From Chloroflexota bacterium (GTDB taxonomy: Bacteria > Chloroflexota > Anaerolineae > Ardenticatenales > Ardenticatenaceae): 34,212 nt of DNA. The stretch lies in the NCBI GenBank assembly GCA_003520455.1, contig DOUV01000575.1:407-34618 (forward strand), written 5' to 3'. Positions 24,678-32,156 of the stretch are shown one piece after another. The notes under the pieces were generated by a model. It saw only the letters and a list, made by a program, of their open reading frames with translations, was not told where the DNA came from and searched no databases. Made by a program: the position numbers and the translations under genes. Every line of letters begins with the position of its first letter. Positions within the stretch are counted from its first letter, which is position 1.

Positions 24678-26099
24678 ATGAAACCGAGAACCATGTACGA
24701 GAAAATCTGGGACGCGCATGTCGTCCACGAAGAGCCAGGCCAACCCACTCTGCTTTACGTGGATCTGCACCTCCTCCACGAGGTGAGCACGCCCCAGGCA
24801 TTCGAAGGACTGCGCCAGCGTGGGCGCCCGGTGCGGCGGCCCGAGCTGACGCTGGCGACCATGGACCACAATGTTCCGACCGAGAATCGCGATCGCATCG
24901 GCGATGACCCGGTTGCCGCCCGCCAGATGGCGGCCCTGCGCCAGAACTGCAAAGACTTCGGCATCACCCTCCTCGATCTTCACAGTCCTTACCAGGGCAT
25001 CGTGCACATCATCGGCCCTGAACTGGGCCTGACACTGCCCGGCATGGTCATTGTCTGCGGCGACAGCCATACCTCGACCCACGCCGCCTTTGGAAGTTTG
25101 GCCTTTGGCATCGGCACCTCTGAATCGGAGCACGTCCTGGCGACGCAATGTGTCCTCCAACGCAAAGCCAGGACGATGCAGATTGTCGGCGAGGGGACCT
25201 TGCCGCCCTGGCTCACCGCGAAAGACGTCGCTCTGGCGGTCATCCGCAAAATTGGAACGGGCGGCGCGACCGGACACGTCATTGAGTATCGTGGTTCTCT
25301 CTTCCGCTCCCTCACGATGGAAGAGCGTATGACCGTCTGTAATATGTCCATCGAGGCGGGGGCGCGCACCGGAATGATCGCTCCCGACGAAACCACCTTC
25401 GACTATATCGCCCGCCGTCCGTTGGCACCCAAGGGTCGGGACCTCGAACAGGCGCTGCAAGAGTGGCAGAATCTCCCGACCGACCCAGGCGCCACCTTCG
25501 ACGCCACGCTGGAACTCGATCTCCAAGAAATTCCTCCATTGGTAACCTGGGGAACTACCCCCGCGATGAGTGCTCCCGTGACCGGTTGCGTGCCCGATCC
25601 GAACGACTTCGAGGATCCTAACGAGCGGCGTGCGGTCGAAAGAGCCCTCGAATACATGGACCTCGAGCCGCGCACACCCATCCAGGAGTTCAAACTCGAC
25701 CGCGTTTTCATCGGCTCCTGCACCAACGCCCGCCTCAGCGACCTCCGTGCTGCGGCGGCGATCGTGCGTGGGAAGCGGGTCGCGCCGTGGGTGCGCGCCA
25801 TGGTGGTCCCGGGCTCCATGCAGGTGAAATACGCCGCGGAGGCGGAAGGACTTGACACAGTATTCAAGAATGCCGGGTTCGAGTGGCGCGCCGCAGGCTG
25901 CTCGATGTGCGTCGGGATGAACGCGGACATTCTCGCCCCTGGCGAGCGCTGTGTCTCGACCTCCAACCGCAATTTCGAGGGGCGCCAGGGGCGGGGTGGT
26001 CGCTCGCATCTGGTGAGCCCGATCATGGCCGCCGCGGCGGCTATTGCCGGTCATATTGTGGATGTGCGTGAATGGGATCTGTCCGATGCAACCGTTTAA
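24678..26099 (+). CDS. leuC: 3-isopropylmalate dehydratase-type large subunit
   Basis: This 473-residue aconitase-superfamily subunit binds a 4Fe-4S cluster and catalyses dehydration/rehydration of a 2-hydroxy acid. Cluster cysteines are C348 (GSCTNAR), C408 and C411 ([10 protein letters not shown]). The N-terminus [13 protein letters not shown] and the DHNVPT and [12 protein letters not shown] motifs are those of bacterial LeuC, so isopropylmalate isomerase is the default name. Homologues also act on citraconate/citramalate and on dimethylmaleate, and the position beside a lyase of the dimethylmalate/methylisocitrate type in a catabolic operon, with no leuA or leuB nearby, makes such a role worth considering. 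ATG at 24678 with AGGA 9 nt upstream. It overlaps the small-subunit gene by 14 bp. Confidence 0.92.
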   Translation: MKPRTMYEKIWDAHVVHEEPGQPTLLYVDLHLLHEVSTPQAFEGLRQRGRPVRRPELTLATMDHNVPTENRDRIGDDPVAARQMAALRQNCKDFGITLLDLHSPYQGIVHIIGPELGLTLPGMVIVCGDSHTSTHAAFGSLAFGIGTSESEHVLATQCVLQRKARTMQIVGEGTLPPWLTAKDVALAVIRKIGTGGATGHVIEYRGSLFRSLTMEERMTVCNMSIEAGARTGMIAPDETTFDYIARRPLAPKGRDLEQALQEWQNLPTDPGATFDATLELDLQEIPPLVTWGTTPAMSAPVTGCVPDPNDFEDPNERRAVERALEYMDLEPRTPIQEFKLDRVFIGSCTNARLSDLRAAAAIVRGKRVAPWVRAMVVPGSMQVKYAAEAEGLDTVFKNAGFEWRAAGCSMCVGMNADILAPGERCVSTSNRNFEGRQGRGGRSHLVSPIMAAAAAIAGHIVDVREWDLSDATV

Positions 26100-26703
26100 C
26101 ACGCATACGGGGCGCGTTGCCGTCCTGGACCGCGTCAATGTCGATACCGACCAGATCATCCCGAAACAGTTCCTCAAACGTGTGGAGCGGACAGGCTTCG
26201 GGCAGTTTCTGTTCTACGACTGGCGCTACCTCCTGGATGGGACGCCCAATCCCGATTTCGAACTTAACGCCCCTGAGGCGCAGGGCGCGACCATCCTGAT
26301 CGCCGGGGCTAACTTCGGGTGTGGCTCCTCGCGTGAGCACGCGCCCTGGGCGATCCTCGATTATGGCTTCCGCGTTGTCGTTGCGCCCTCGTTTGCGGAC
26401 ATCTTCTACAACAACTGCTTTCAGAATGGCATCCTGTTGATCACGCTCCCGCAGCAAATGGTGGAAGACTTGATGCGCCGCGCCGCGCCAGGGGGCTACG
26501 AACTGACCGCCGACCTGGAAGCGCAGACACTTGTGGGGAGCGATGGGTTCCGGACGGAGTTTTCAATGGACTCCTTCCGGCGCCATGCGCTCCTGCACGG
26601 GCTCGACGATATCGAATTGACGCTGCACCTGGACGACAAAATTGCCACGTATGAAGCCCGGCGCCCAGGGTGGCGCTCGCGCGGTGTACCCCAGTTGTTG
26701 TAG
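26086..26703 (+). CDS. leuD: 3-isopropylmalate dehydratase-type small subunit
   Basis: This 205-residue small (swivelling domain) subunit pairs with the product of the preceding gene. It shows the LeuD pattern [28 protein letters not shown], and the substrate loop [16 protein letters not shown]. Length equals that of bacterial LeuD proteins of the LeuC-1 type. The ATG at 26086 lies inside the end of the large-subunit gene, so the two are translationally coupled. Its function, leucine biosynthesis or hydration of another branched unsaturated diacid, is shared with the large subunit and unresolved. Confidence 0.93.
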   Translation: MQPFNTHTGRVAVLDRVNVDTDQIIPKQFLKRVERTGFGQFLFYDWRYLLDGTPNPDFELNAPEAQGATILIAGANFGCGSSREHAPWAILDYGFRVVVAPSFADIFYNNCFQNGILLITLPQQMVEDLMRRAAPGGYELTADLEAQTLVGSDGFRTEFSMDSFRRHALLHGLDDIELTLHLDDKIATYEARRPGWRSRGVPQLL

Positions 26704-26726
26704 CGTAAGAGGAAAGCAGGGGAGAT

Positions 26727-27572
26727 ATGCCTGTTATCGGGCTCATCCAAATGTCCATGACAGCTGACCGGTGTGAGAATCTGGACAAGGCGGAAGCGAT
26801 GATTCGCGACGCTGCACGTGACGGCGCGCAGATCATCTGTCTACCGGAGTTATTTCAGACCGTCTTCTGGTGCGCCTTTCCTGGCGATCTCCGCTACTTT
26901 GAGTGGGCGGAGCCGATTCCGGGCCCGACCGTCGAGCGTTTTCAGCGCGTCGTCCGCGACTGTCAGGCGGCTCTGGTCCTCCCGCTGTGGGAGAAGGTAG
27001 GCCGCAGCGTCTACTACAACTCCGCCGTGGTGCTCGATGCCGATGGGACGCTTCTCGGTACCTATCGCAAGAATCACATCCCCCTGAGCACCACCTTTAA
27101 CGAGAAACTCTATTTCAAACCGGGGAATCTCGGCTATCCGGTCTTTGCAACACGCTATGGGACCGTAGGGGTCTACATCTGCCATGATCGCCATTACCCC
27201 GAAGGGGCGCGCTGTCTCGCTCTCGCCGGTGCCGATATTATCGTCATCCCCACCGCCACCAATACCGCCAGTCTCTCCGGCAAGGTCTGGGAGAAAGAAC
27301 TGATGGCGCATGCCATCTTCAACGAAGTCTTCGTGGCGGGGATCAATCGCGTAGGCCGCGAGGTTGGGCCGGATGATACCCAATTCGACTACTACGGTCG
27401 CAGCGTCATCGTCAACGCAGTGGGCGATATCCTGGCGCAGGCAGGCGGCGAGGAGTGTGCCCTCGTGTGCGAGGTGGACTGGTCCGAGATTGACCAGCGA
27501 CGCATCGCCTGGCAATTCTACCGCGAGCGTCGCCCCGAAACCTATGGGCTGCTGACCGAATTCGTCCCGTAG
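26727..27572 (+). CDS. Nitrilase-superfamily N-carbamoyl hydrolase (beta-ureidopropionase type)
   Basis: This 281-residue cytosolic C-N hydrolase is predicted to remove the carbamoyl group from an N-carbamoyl amino acid, giving the amino acid, CO2 and ammonia. The catalytic triad is complete: E41 (LPELF), K115 (YRKNHIP) and C152 (YICHDRHYPEG). The CHDRHYPE context matches the beta-ureidopropionase, N-carbamoylputrescine and D-carbamoylase branches. It is the expected partner of the two cyclic amidohydrolases of the operon: ring opening followed by decarbamoylation, as in reductive pyrimidine catabolism. No dihydropyrimidine dehydrogenase is encoded in the window. GGGGAG lies directly before the ATG at 26727, 23 bp after the small dehydratase subunit. 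Confidence 0.91.
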   Translation: MPVIGLIQMSMTADRCENLDKAEAMIRDAARDGAQIICLPELFQTVFWCAFPGDLRYFEWAEPIPGPTVERFQRVVRDCQAALVLPLWEKVGRSVYYNSAVVLDADGTLLGTYRKNHIPLSTTFNEKLYFKPGNLGYPVFATRYGTVGVYICHDRHYPEGARCLALAGADIIVIPTATNTASLSGKVWEKELMAHAIFNEVFVAGINRVGREVGPDDTQFDYYGRSVIVNAVGDILAQAGGEECALVCEVDWSEIDQRRIAWQFYRERRPETYGLLTEFVP

Positions 27573-27656
27573 TGCTTGGGAAGGCGGGACTGATGAGCGT
27601 CCGTCGCGAAGTTGGGTGTCACTGGAGCGGTCACTGTCTGAAGACAAGGATTCGGT

Positions 27657-28292
27657 ATGATCGTCGTCCCGCGTACCGTGAGTGCGAAGGACAGCTATAG
27701 GTTGCTCATCGGGACGCTCTTGCCTCGCCCTATTGCCTGGGTCAGCTCGATGAATCGTGCTGGGAACTTGAACCTCGCCCCCTTCTCGTACTTTACCGTC
27801 GCGAGCAACCGGCCGATGACACTTCTGTTTTGCCCACAGCCGCTCTCCGAAGCCGGCGAGAAGAAGGATACGCTTCGCAACGTCGAGGAAGTGCCTGAGT
27901 TCGTAATCAACCTCGCCAACGAGGAGACCGCCGAGGCGATGAATCGGAGTAGCACGCCGCTGCCGCCTGGTCACTCCGAATTCGAGTGGGCTGGGGTGAC
28001 GCCTGCCCCCAGCGTGACGATTCGAGTCCCTCGCGTTCTGGAAGCGCCGGTCTCTTTTGAGTGCACACTGCAGCAGATTGTCAAGGCCGGCGACACTCCC
28101 GGTGCTGGATCGGTGGTCTTCGGCGAGGTGCAATGCATCCACATGCGTGATGACATTTATGTGAATGGGTACGTGCGCCTCGATGCCCTCAAGCCGATTG
28201 CACGTCTTGCCGGCATAAGCTACACACGGATCACCGAGACCTTCGATATGGCGAGGCCGCCACTGCCTGACGAACTGCGCCATGACATCTAA
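27657..28292 (+). CDS. Flavin reductase-like FMN-binding protein
   Basis: This 211-residue split-barrel flavoprotein has LLPRPIAWVSSMNRAGNLNL then APFSYFTVASNRP, the standard FMN-binding pattern of the flavin reductase-like domain. Proteins of this family reduce FMN with NAD(P)H for two-component monooxygenases or act as self-contained FMN oxidoreductases. It may serve the LLM-family enzyme encoded 3 kb upstream in the same operon. It lies 84 bp after the carbamoyl hydrolase; CAAGGATT precedes the ATG at 27657. The gap contains no promoter or hairpin I can recognise. Confidence 0.9.
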   Translation: MIVVPRTVSAKDSYRLLIGTLLPRPIAWVSSMNRAGNLNLAPFSYFTVASNRPMTLLFCPQPLSEAGEKKDTLRNVEEVPEFVINLANEETAEAMNRSSTPLPPGHSEFEWAGVTPAPSVTIRVPRVLEAPVSFECTLQQIVKAGDTPGAGSVVFGEVQCIHMRDDIYVNGYVRLDALKPIARLAGISYTRITETFDMARPPLPDELRHDI

Positions 28293-28330
28293 TCCGCGTT
28301 ACCCCTTAGCCCTTTGAAGCGGTCGTGGCG

Positions 28331-29317
28331 ATGGGAAAGATTATCCCATAAAGAGTGCTCAGCGACTTGGCCGAGCTCAGTCGGATGGGTCGAGTTGCAG
28401 CTGGTGGGATCACGCGGCTCGCCTATACCGACGCCGGCCTTGAGGCGAGAGCCTGGTTCGAGGGCCAGGCCCACGCCGCTGGACTTGAGGTTTCGGTTGA
28501 TTCGGCCGGTAACATTCTCGCCCTTGAGCCTTCCGGAGGAAATCACTACTTGCCGGTGCTCAGCGGCTCCCACCTCGACACCGTCCCACAGGGCGGGTGC
28601 TACTATGGGCACTGGGGGTGGTCGCCGCCTTGCAGGCAGTACGCTCCATCCGTGAGCACGCCGATGTCACTTCCCGGCTCCCACTCGGGGTCCTGCTTCT
28701 CGCCGGCGAGGAATCGAGCCGTTTTGGGCTGGCTGTCTCCGAAGCCGGATGATAGTGAGCGACGTGGGTGGGCGCGAATTCGCCGCTCTGGTGGATTCAC
28801 AGGGCCTGACGGTCCTGGACGCTGTATGCCAGGCTGGGCTTGGCTGGGACCGCGGCCCATTCGTTCCGGGCACCCGGTTGGTTCCATGAGTTTGTCGAGC
28901 TCTATATTGATCAGGCCGACACGTTATCGCAAGCGGGCGTTCCACCCGGTGTGGTTACGGCCATCGCTGCGCCCACTCATCTCTGGCTGCGGGCCGAGGG
29001 CCGGCGAGCGCATTCGGGCGCAACGCGAATGTCTGAACGGTGTGATGCCCTGACCGGAGCGACCGAAGTCGTCCTGGCGGTGGAGCGCGTGGCCCGAGCC
29101 GATGCAGACTGGAATATCGTTGGGACGGTCGGGCGTGCTGCGGATAGAGCGAGAACCTACAAACACCATACCAGGTGTTGTTTTCTTGGGCGTAGATATC
29201 CGCGGGACCTGCGCGCCGATCATGGATCGGGTCGTCGGGCAGGTGGTTGACGCCATGCAGGGCATCGCGCAGGAGCGGGGGCTTCAGGTGGGGAGTGATC
29301 ATGGCAGAGCGTGTTGA
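28331..29317 (+). pseudogene. M20-family N-carbamoyl-L-amino acid hydrolase, decayed
   Basis: Pieces of a zinc-dependent carbamoylase/allantoate amidohydrolase are readable in order but in several frames. ATG 28331 is followed by TAA at codon 7 (28349). The frame then reads VLSDLAELSRMGRVAAGGIT and VLSGSHLDTVPQGG (the metal-binding H-x-D). A frameshift near 28595 leads to LGVVAALQAVRSIREHADV and LLLAGEESSRFG (E-E motif), then stops at about 28747. Further on come EFAALVDSQGLTVLDAV, FHEFVELYIDQAD, VVTAIAAP and RRAHSGATRMSERCDAL, and after another shift near 29125 VGVLRIEREPTNTIPGVVFL and GVDIRG. The last third of the enzyme is absent. The next gene's ribosome binding site and ATG lie within the remnant. 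An L-specific carbamoylase may have been lost as redundant with the nitrilase-type enzyme upstream. Confidence 0.88.
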
Positions 29318-30689
29318 TTTCGTACTCAAAGGCCAACGTGTCCACACTGGGCAGGGCTTTCAACCCCTTGCAGTGGTTGCGCGCGGAGGCGAAATCGTCG
29401 CCCTCACCAGCTTGGAAGACGCCCCGCCAGCTCGGGAGACCTACGATGCCGGCAGTCACCCCGTCCTTCCTGGGATCATTGATCCACATACCCATATGCG
29501 CGATCCTGGCCACACCCACCGCGAGGATTGGAAAACTGGTACACGCGCTGGTGCGGCAGGGGGGGTTACCTGTGTCCTCGAGCATCCCAACGCGGTTCCC
29601 CCCGTCAACTCGGCCGGGAACTTCCGCCTCAAGCGCGAGATTGCGGCGGCTCAAGCGTATATTGATTTCGGCCTTTTTGGTGGCGTCGGCGATGGGACGG
29701 TTGACCGAATGGAGGAGCAAGCCCGGGAGGGCGCGATTGCGTTCAAGACCTTCCTCTGGCCCTATCCTGATCGCAGCGACGAGTTTGCCGGGATCTATAC
29801 GATTGACGACGGCGTGCTCTATCAAATCTTCGAGCGTGCGGCTGCTCTAGGCCTTCCGGCCTGCGTTCACGCTGAGAGCTACACGCTCGTCAGGATGTTC
29901 TCGGAACGGATGAAGCGCGCTGGGAAATATGCCCCGATCCACCACGAACAGAGCCGCCCCGTGGTGGCCGAGTTGGAAGCGGTCTGGCGAACCATGGTGC
30001 TTGCCCGCGAGGCCAACACCCGCCTCAATCTCCTCCATATCTCTTCGGGGTCTGCTGCAACTGCCGCCAAGATGTGGCGCGCCATGCATGGGATGGGGGT
30101 CACCGTCGAGACCTGCCCGACCTACCTGACATTGACGGCAGACCGAATGGGGGAGATCGGGCCCTATGCCAAGATCAATCCCCCTCTCCGGTCGATCGAG
30201 GAGCAAGCGCTTCTCTGGGAGCGAGTTGCCGATGGCACGATTGACACCATCAGCAGCGACCACGGACCCCACGAGTTCGCTGCCAAAGAGCGTGGCTGGC
30301 ACAATATCTTCGACGCCCCGGCTGGTGCCCCAGGCGTCGAGACCAGCCTCCCCATCATGCTCACCCACGTCAACAATGGCCGGTTGACCCTCGAGCGATT
30401 GGTCGAGCTTATGTCCGCGAATGTGGCCCATCTCTACGGCCTCTATGGGCGTAAAGGAGTTATCGCCGTCGGCTCGGACGCCGACCTTGTCGTGGTGGAT
30501 ATGGCTCTGCGCCGGTACATCGAGCCATCCCAACTCCACACCAAAGATCCCCGCGTGGCACGTATGTTCGAGGGCTTCGAGACCCTCGGCGCACCGATTC
30601 TGACCGTCGTTCGCGGCCGGCCGGTCATGCGTGATGGCGAGATCGTCGGCGAGCCCGGCTATGGAATGTTCGTTTCCCCGCTACGATAA
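29301..30689 (+). CDS. Allantoinase/dihydroorotase-like cyclic amidohydrolase
   Basis: This second metal-dependent cyclic amidase of the operon (462 aa) is only distantly similar to the first. The metal site is H63 and H65 (DPHTHMRD), carboxylated K149 (AFKTFLWPY), H190 (CVHAES), H246 (LLHISS) and D320 (SSDHGPH). The segment DPGHTHREDWKTGTRAGAAG is close to allantoinases and type I dihydroorotases, whereas the Lys context is unusual. It probably opens a different cyclic imide or ureide from the first enzyme, or its opposite stereoisomer. The ATG at 29301 follows GGGGAGTGATC inside the preceding pseudogene, so translation of this gene survived the decay. It is the last gene of the operon. Confidence 0.9.
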   Translation: MAERVDFVLKGQRVHTGQGFQPLAVVARGGEIVALTSLEDAPPARETYDAGSHPVLPGIIDPHTHMRDPGHTHREDWKTGTRAGAAGGVTCVLEHPNAVPPVNSAGNFRLKREIAAAQAYIDFGLFGGVGDGTVDRMEEQAREGAIAFKTFLWPYPDRSDEFAGIYTIDDGVLYQIFERAAALGLPACVHAESYTLVRMFSERMKRAGKYAPIHHEQSRPVVAELEAVWRTMVLAREANTRLNLLHISSGSAATAAKMWRAMHGMGVTVETCPTYLTLTADRMGEIGPYAKINPPLRSIEEQALLWERVADGTIDTISSDHGPHEFAAKERGWHNIFDAPAGAPGVETSLPIMLTHVNNGRLTLERLVELMSANVAHLYGLYGRKGVIAVGSDADLVVVDMALRRYIEPSQLHTKDPRVARMFEGFETLGAPILTVVRGRPVMRDGEIVGEPGYGMFVSPLR

Positions 30690-30867
30690 GCAGTTCTACT
30701 TGCGTTCTTGCCTCACAGCGTAGAAGGAGTTTTCCTCTCCGCGATCTCCGCGCCATGCGCTCTGACCTCCGCTGCCCGGGTAGCGTGTCCATCGATGGCT
30801 TCCACGCAACCCTTATCGGGGCGTACCGTGTGTGCTTACCGGTGCTCAGACAAAGGTTGGGCGACTG
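30690..30867. other. Spacer after the catabolic operon
   Basis: No gene is seen here and no clear intrinsic terminator with a T-run could be identified at the end of the operon. The DNA may include the decayed flank of the IS1634 remnant. Confidence 0.35.
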
Positions 30868-31167
30868 TCATGCCGTCTTTCTCAGAACTTCCCACAACAT
30901 AAGCAGTTCCCCTCGCTGTCCTATACTGGAAGGGAGCGGTGTCAGGGCCATAATATGCTGCGGCGATCTGAAAGAGAACGCCGAGGCCAAGACGAGGGGG
31001 GCCTTCAGAAAGGGAAAGCGGCGCTCGGCGTGTGATTGGCCCCTATAGCCGTCCAGGACGGCCTGCGGCGAGAAGGCCACCGGCTCGAATTGATTGGGGG
31101 CCAAGACGAAGCAACACTTGCGGTCTACCAGACGCCTGTAGCGGGCCAGGGATGTGGCGAGGGCCCC
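30868..31167 (-). pseudogene. IS1634-family transposase remnant
   Basis: A single open frame of about 99 codons without a start resembles the C-terminal part of IS1634-type DDE transposases: RLVDRKCCFVLAPNQFEP, SPQAVLDGYRGQSHAERRF, PFLKAPLVLASAFSF and SPQHIMAL correspond to the family pattern Y-K-G-Q-x-x-V-E-R-x-F-R-F-L-K-D-P followed by P-x-R-I-x-A-L. Similarity fades after that point. The readable frame begins two bases after the stop codon of the corrinoid protein gene, so a deletion or insertion joint sits exactly at the end of that gene. Confidence 0.8.
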
Positions 31168-31168
31168 C

Positions 31169-31807
31169 TCATTGCGCGATCAGTGACTGTACAAGTGCCA
31201 CTGCCTGGCTCGCATCAGGTGCGTACCCATCAGCACCAACCTGCCGCGCGCTGCTCTCCGTCACGGACGCACCGCCCACAATGACTTTCACCTTGTCACG
31301 CAAGCCGGCCCGCTCGAGTGCTTCAATGGTGACTTTCATGTTCAACACCGTTGTGGAAAGGAGCGCCGACATGGCAAGGATATCAGCACCACTGGCGCGC
31401 ACGGCATCAATGAATTGTGCCGGTGAGACGTCGATGCCCAGGTCTTGAATCTCAAATCCAGCGCCCTCAAGCATCATGCAGACCAGGTTCTTGCCGATGT
31501 CGTGCATGTCACCCTGAACCGTACCTGCAATCACCTTTCCACTTGACTCCAGCGCTGCCCGCTGCAAGGAGGGTTTGAGGATGGCGAGCCCGTCTTTCAT
31601 CGCCCGGGCAGCACGCATCATCTCCGGCACGAAGTACTCGCCGCATTCGAAGAGCCGGCCGACCTCCTTCATGGCCGCGACCATTCCGTCGTTCAGGATC
31701 ACGACAGGGTCCAAACCGGCCTCAATCGCCCCGTTGATCTGTTCTTGAAGCCTCGCGCGGTCGCCACTGAGAATGCTCTCACGGAGGTCCTCTAAGATCT
31801 CGTTCAT
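31169..31807 (-). CDS. Corrinoid (B12-binding) methyl-carrier protein
   Basis: This 212-residue cytosolic protein has the two-domain layout of MtaC/MtbC/MttC-like corrinoid proteins: a helical cap (about 1-88, containing NDGMVAAMKEVGRLFECGEY and FVPEMMRAARAM) and a Rossmann-like B12 domain whose lower-ligand motif D-x-H-x-x-G is DMHDIG (100-105). The SALLSTT and VIVGGASV loops complete the B12 site. It would carry a methyl group between a substrate-specific methyltransferase and an acceptor methyltransferase. GAGGACAGC precedes the ATG at 31807. The UroD-family gene upstream on the same strand is the probable partner. No substrate-specific methyltransferase is encoded in the window. Confidence 0.94.
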   Translation of the reverse strand: MNEILEDLRESILSGDRARLQEQINGAIEAGLDPVVILNDGMVAAMKEVGRLFECGEYFVPEMMRAARAMKDGLAILKPSLQRAALESSGKVIAGTVQGDMHDIGKNLVCMMLEGAGFEIQDLGIDVSPAQFIDAVRASGADILAMSALLSTTVLNMKVTIEALERAGLRDKVKVIVGGASVTESSARQVGADGYAPDASQAVALVQSLIAQ

Positions 31808-32156
31808 GCTGTCCTCACACCAATACGAGTTTCGACCTGCCTTCGTAGGCCGTCTCCTCCCTACAATACGCGCTTGCCCCCCTTCCCAGGAAGAAACACC
31901 ACCCTATCCCCGGTTCTTGGTTCAGCCGGGTACAACTACCGACGAATCACGGCCGTAGCCTCCTCTACCACGGAGAACACAAACCTTCCGCTGCCTGCTC
32001 CCTGCCCCCTGCCCCCTACCCCCCACCGACTACCCCCTGTTCACTGTTCACTGTTCATTGCTCCCTGCCCACTACCCCCTGCTCACTGTCACGATCTGTG
32101 ATTTGACGCCTGGCTCGGAGTGCGGCGCCGCTCGAATTCTTCCACTCCGGTCGCCC
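31808..32156. other. Spacer with heptamer repeat between methyltransferase and corrinoid genes
   Basis: This gap of about 350 bp contains the degenerate heptanucleotide array at 31995-32092 and otherwise no gene. A cobalamin riboswitch might be expected before a corrinoid protein gene, but I did not recognise its conserved boxes. The corrinoid gene may have its own minus-strand promoter here. Confidence 0.4.
31995..32092. repeat. Degenerate heptanucleotide tandem repeat, 14 units
   Basis: The 98 bp divide cleanly into 14 seven-base units, most of the form CTG or CTA followed by four pyrimidine-rich bases (for example CTGCCCC, CTACCCC, CTGTTCA). CTGCCCC and CTGTTCA occur in adjacent copies (two and three units). 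It resembles the short tandemly repeated repetitive sequences known from filamentous cyanobacteria, and it is strongly C-rich on this strand. Its role is unknown. Confidence 0.85.

Noticed and set aside
24672..26177. Minus-strand 501-codon open frame opposite leuC
   Set aside because: Antisense shadow; the plus strand has the complete Fe-S cysteine motifs.
26850..28283. Minus-strand 477-codon frame spanning the nitrilase and flavin reductase genes
   Set aside because: It crosses two well-supported plus-strand genes and their gap, and has no family features.
31808..31994. Possible cobalamin riboswitch before the corrinoid protein gene
   Set aside because: I could not find the conserved B12-box sequence on the minus strand; a covariance-model search (Rfam RF00174) would be decisive.
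31995..32092. Possible CRISPR-like array
   Set aside because: Units are contiguous 7-mers without unique spacers, so it is a simple tandem repeat, not a CRISPR.
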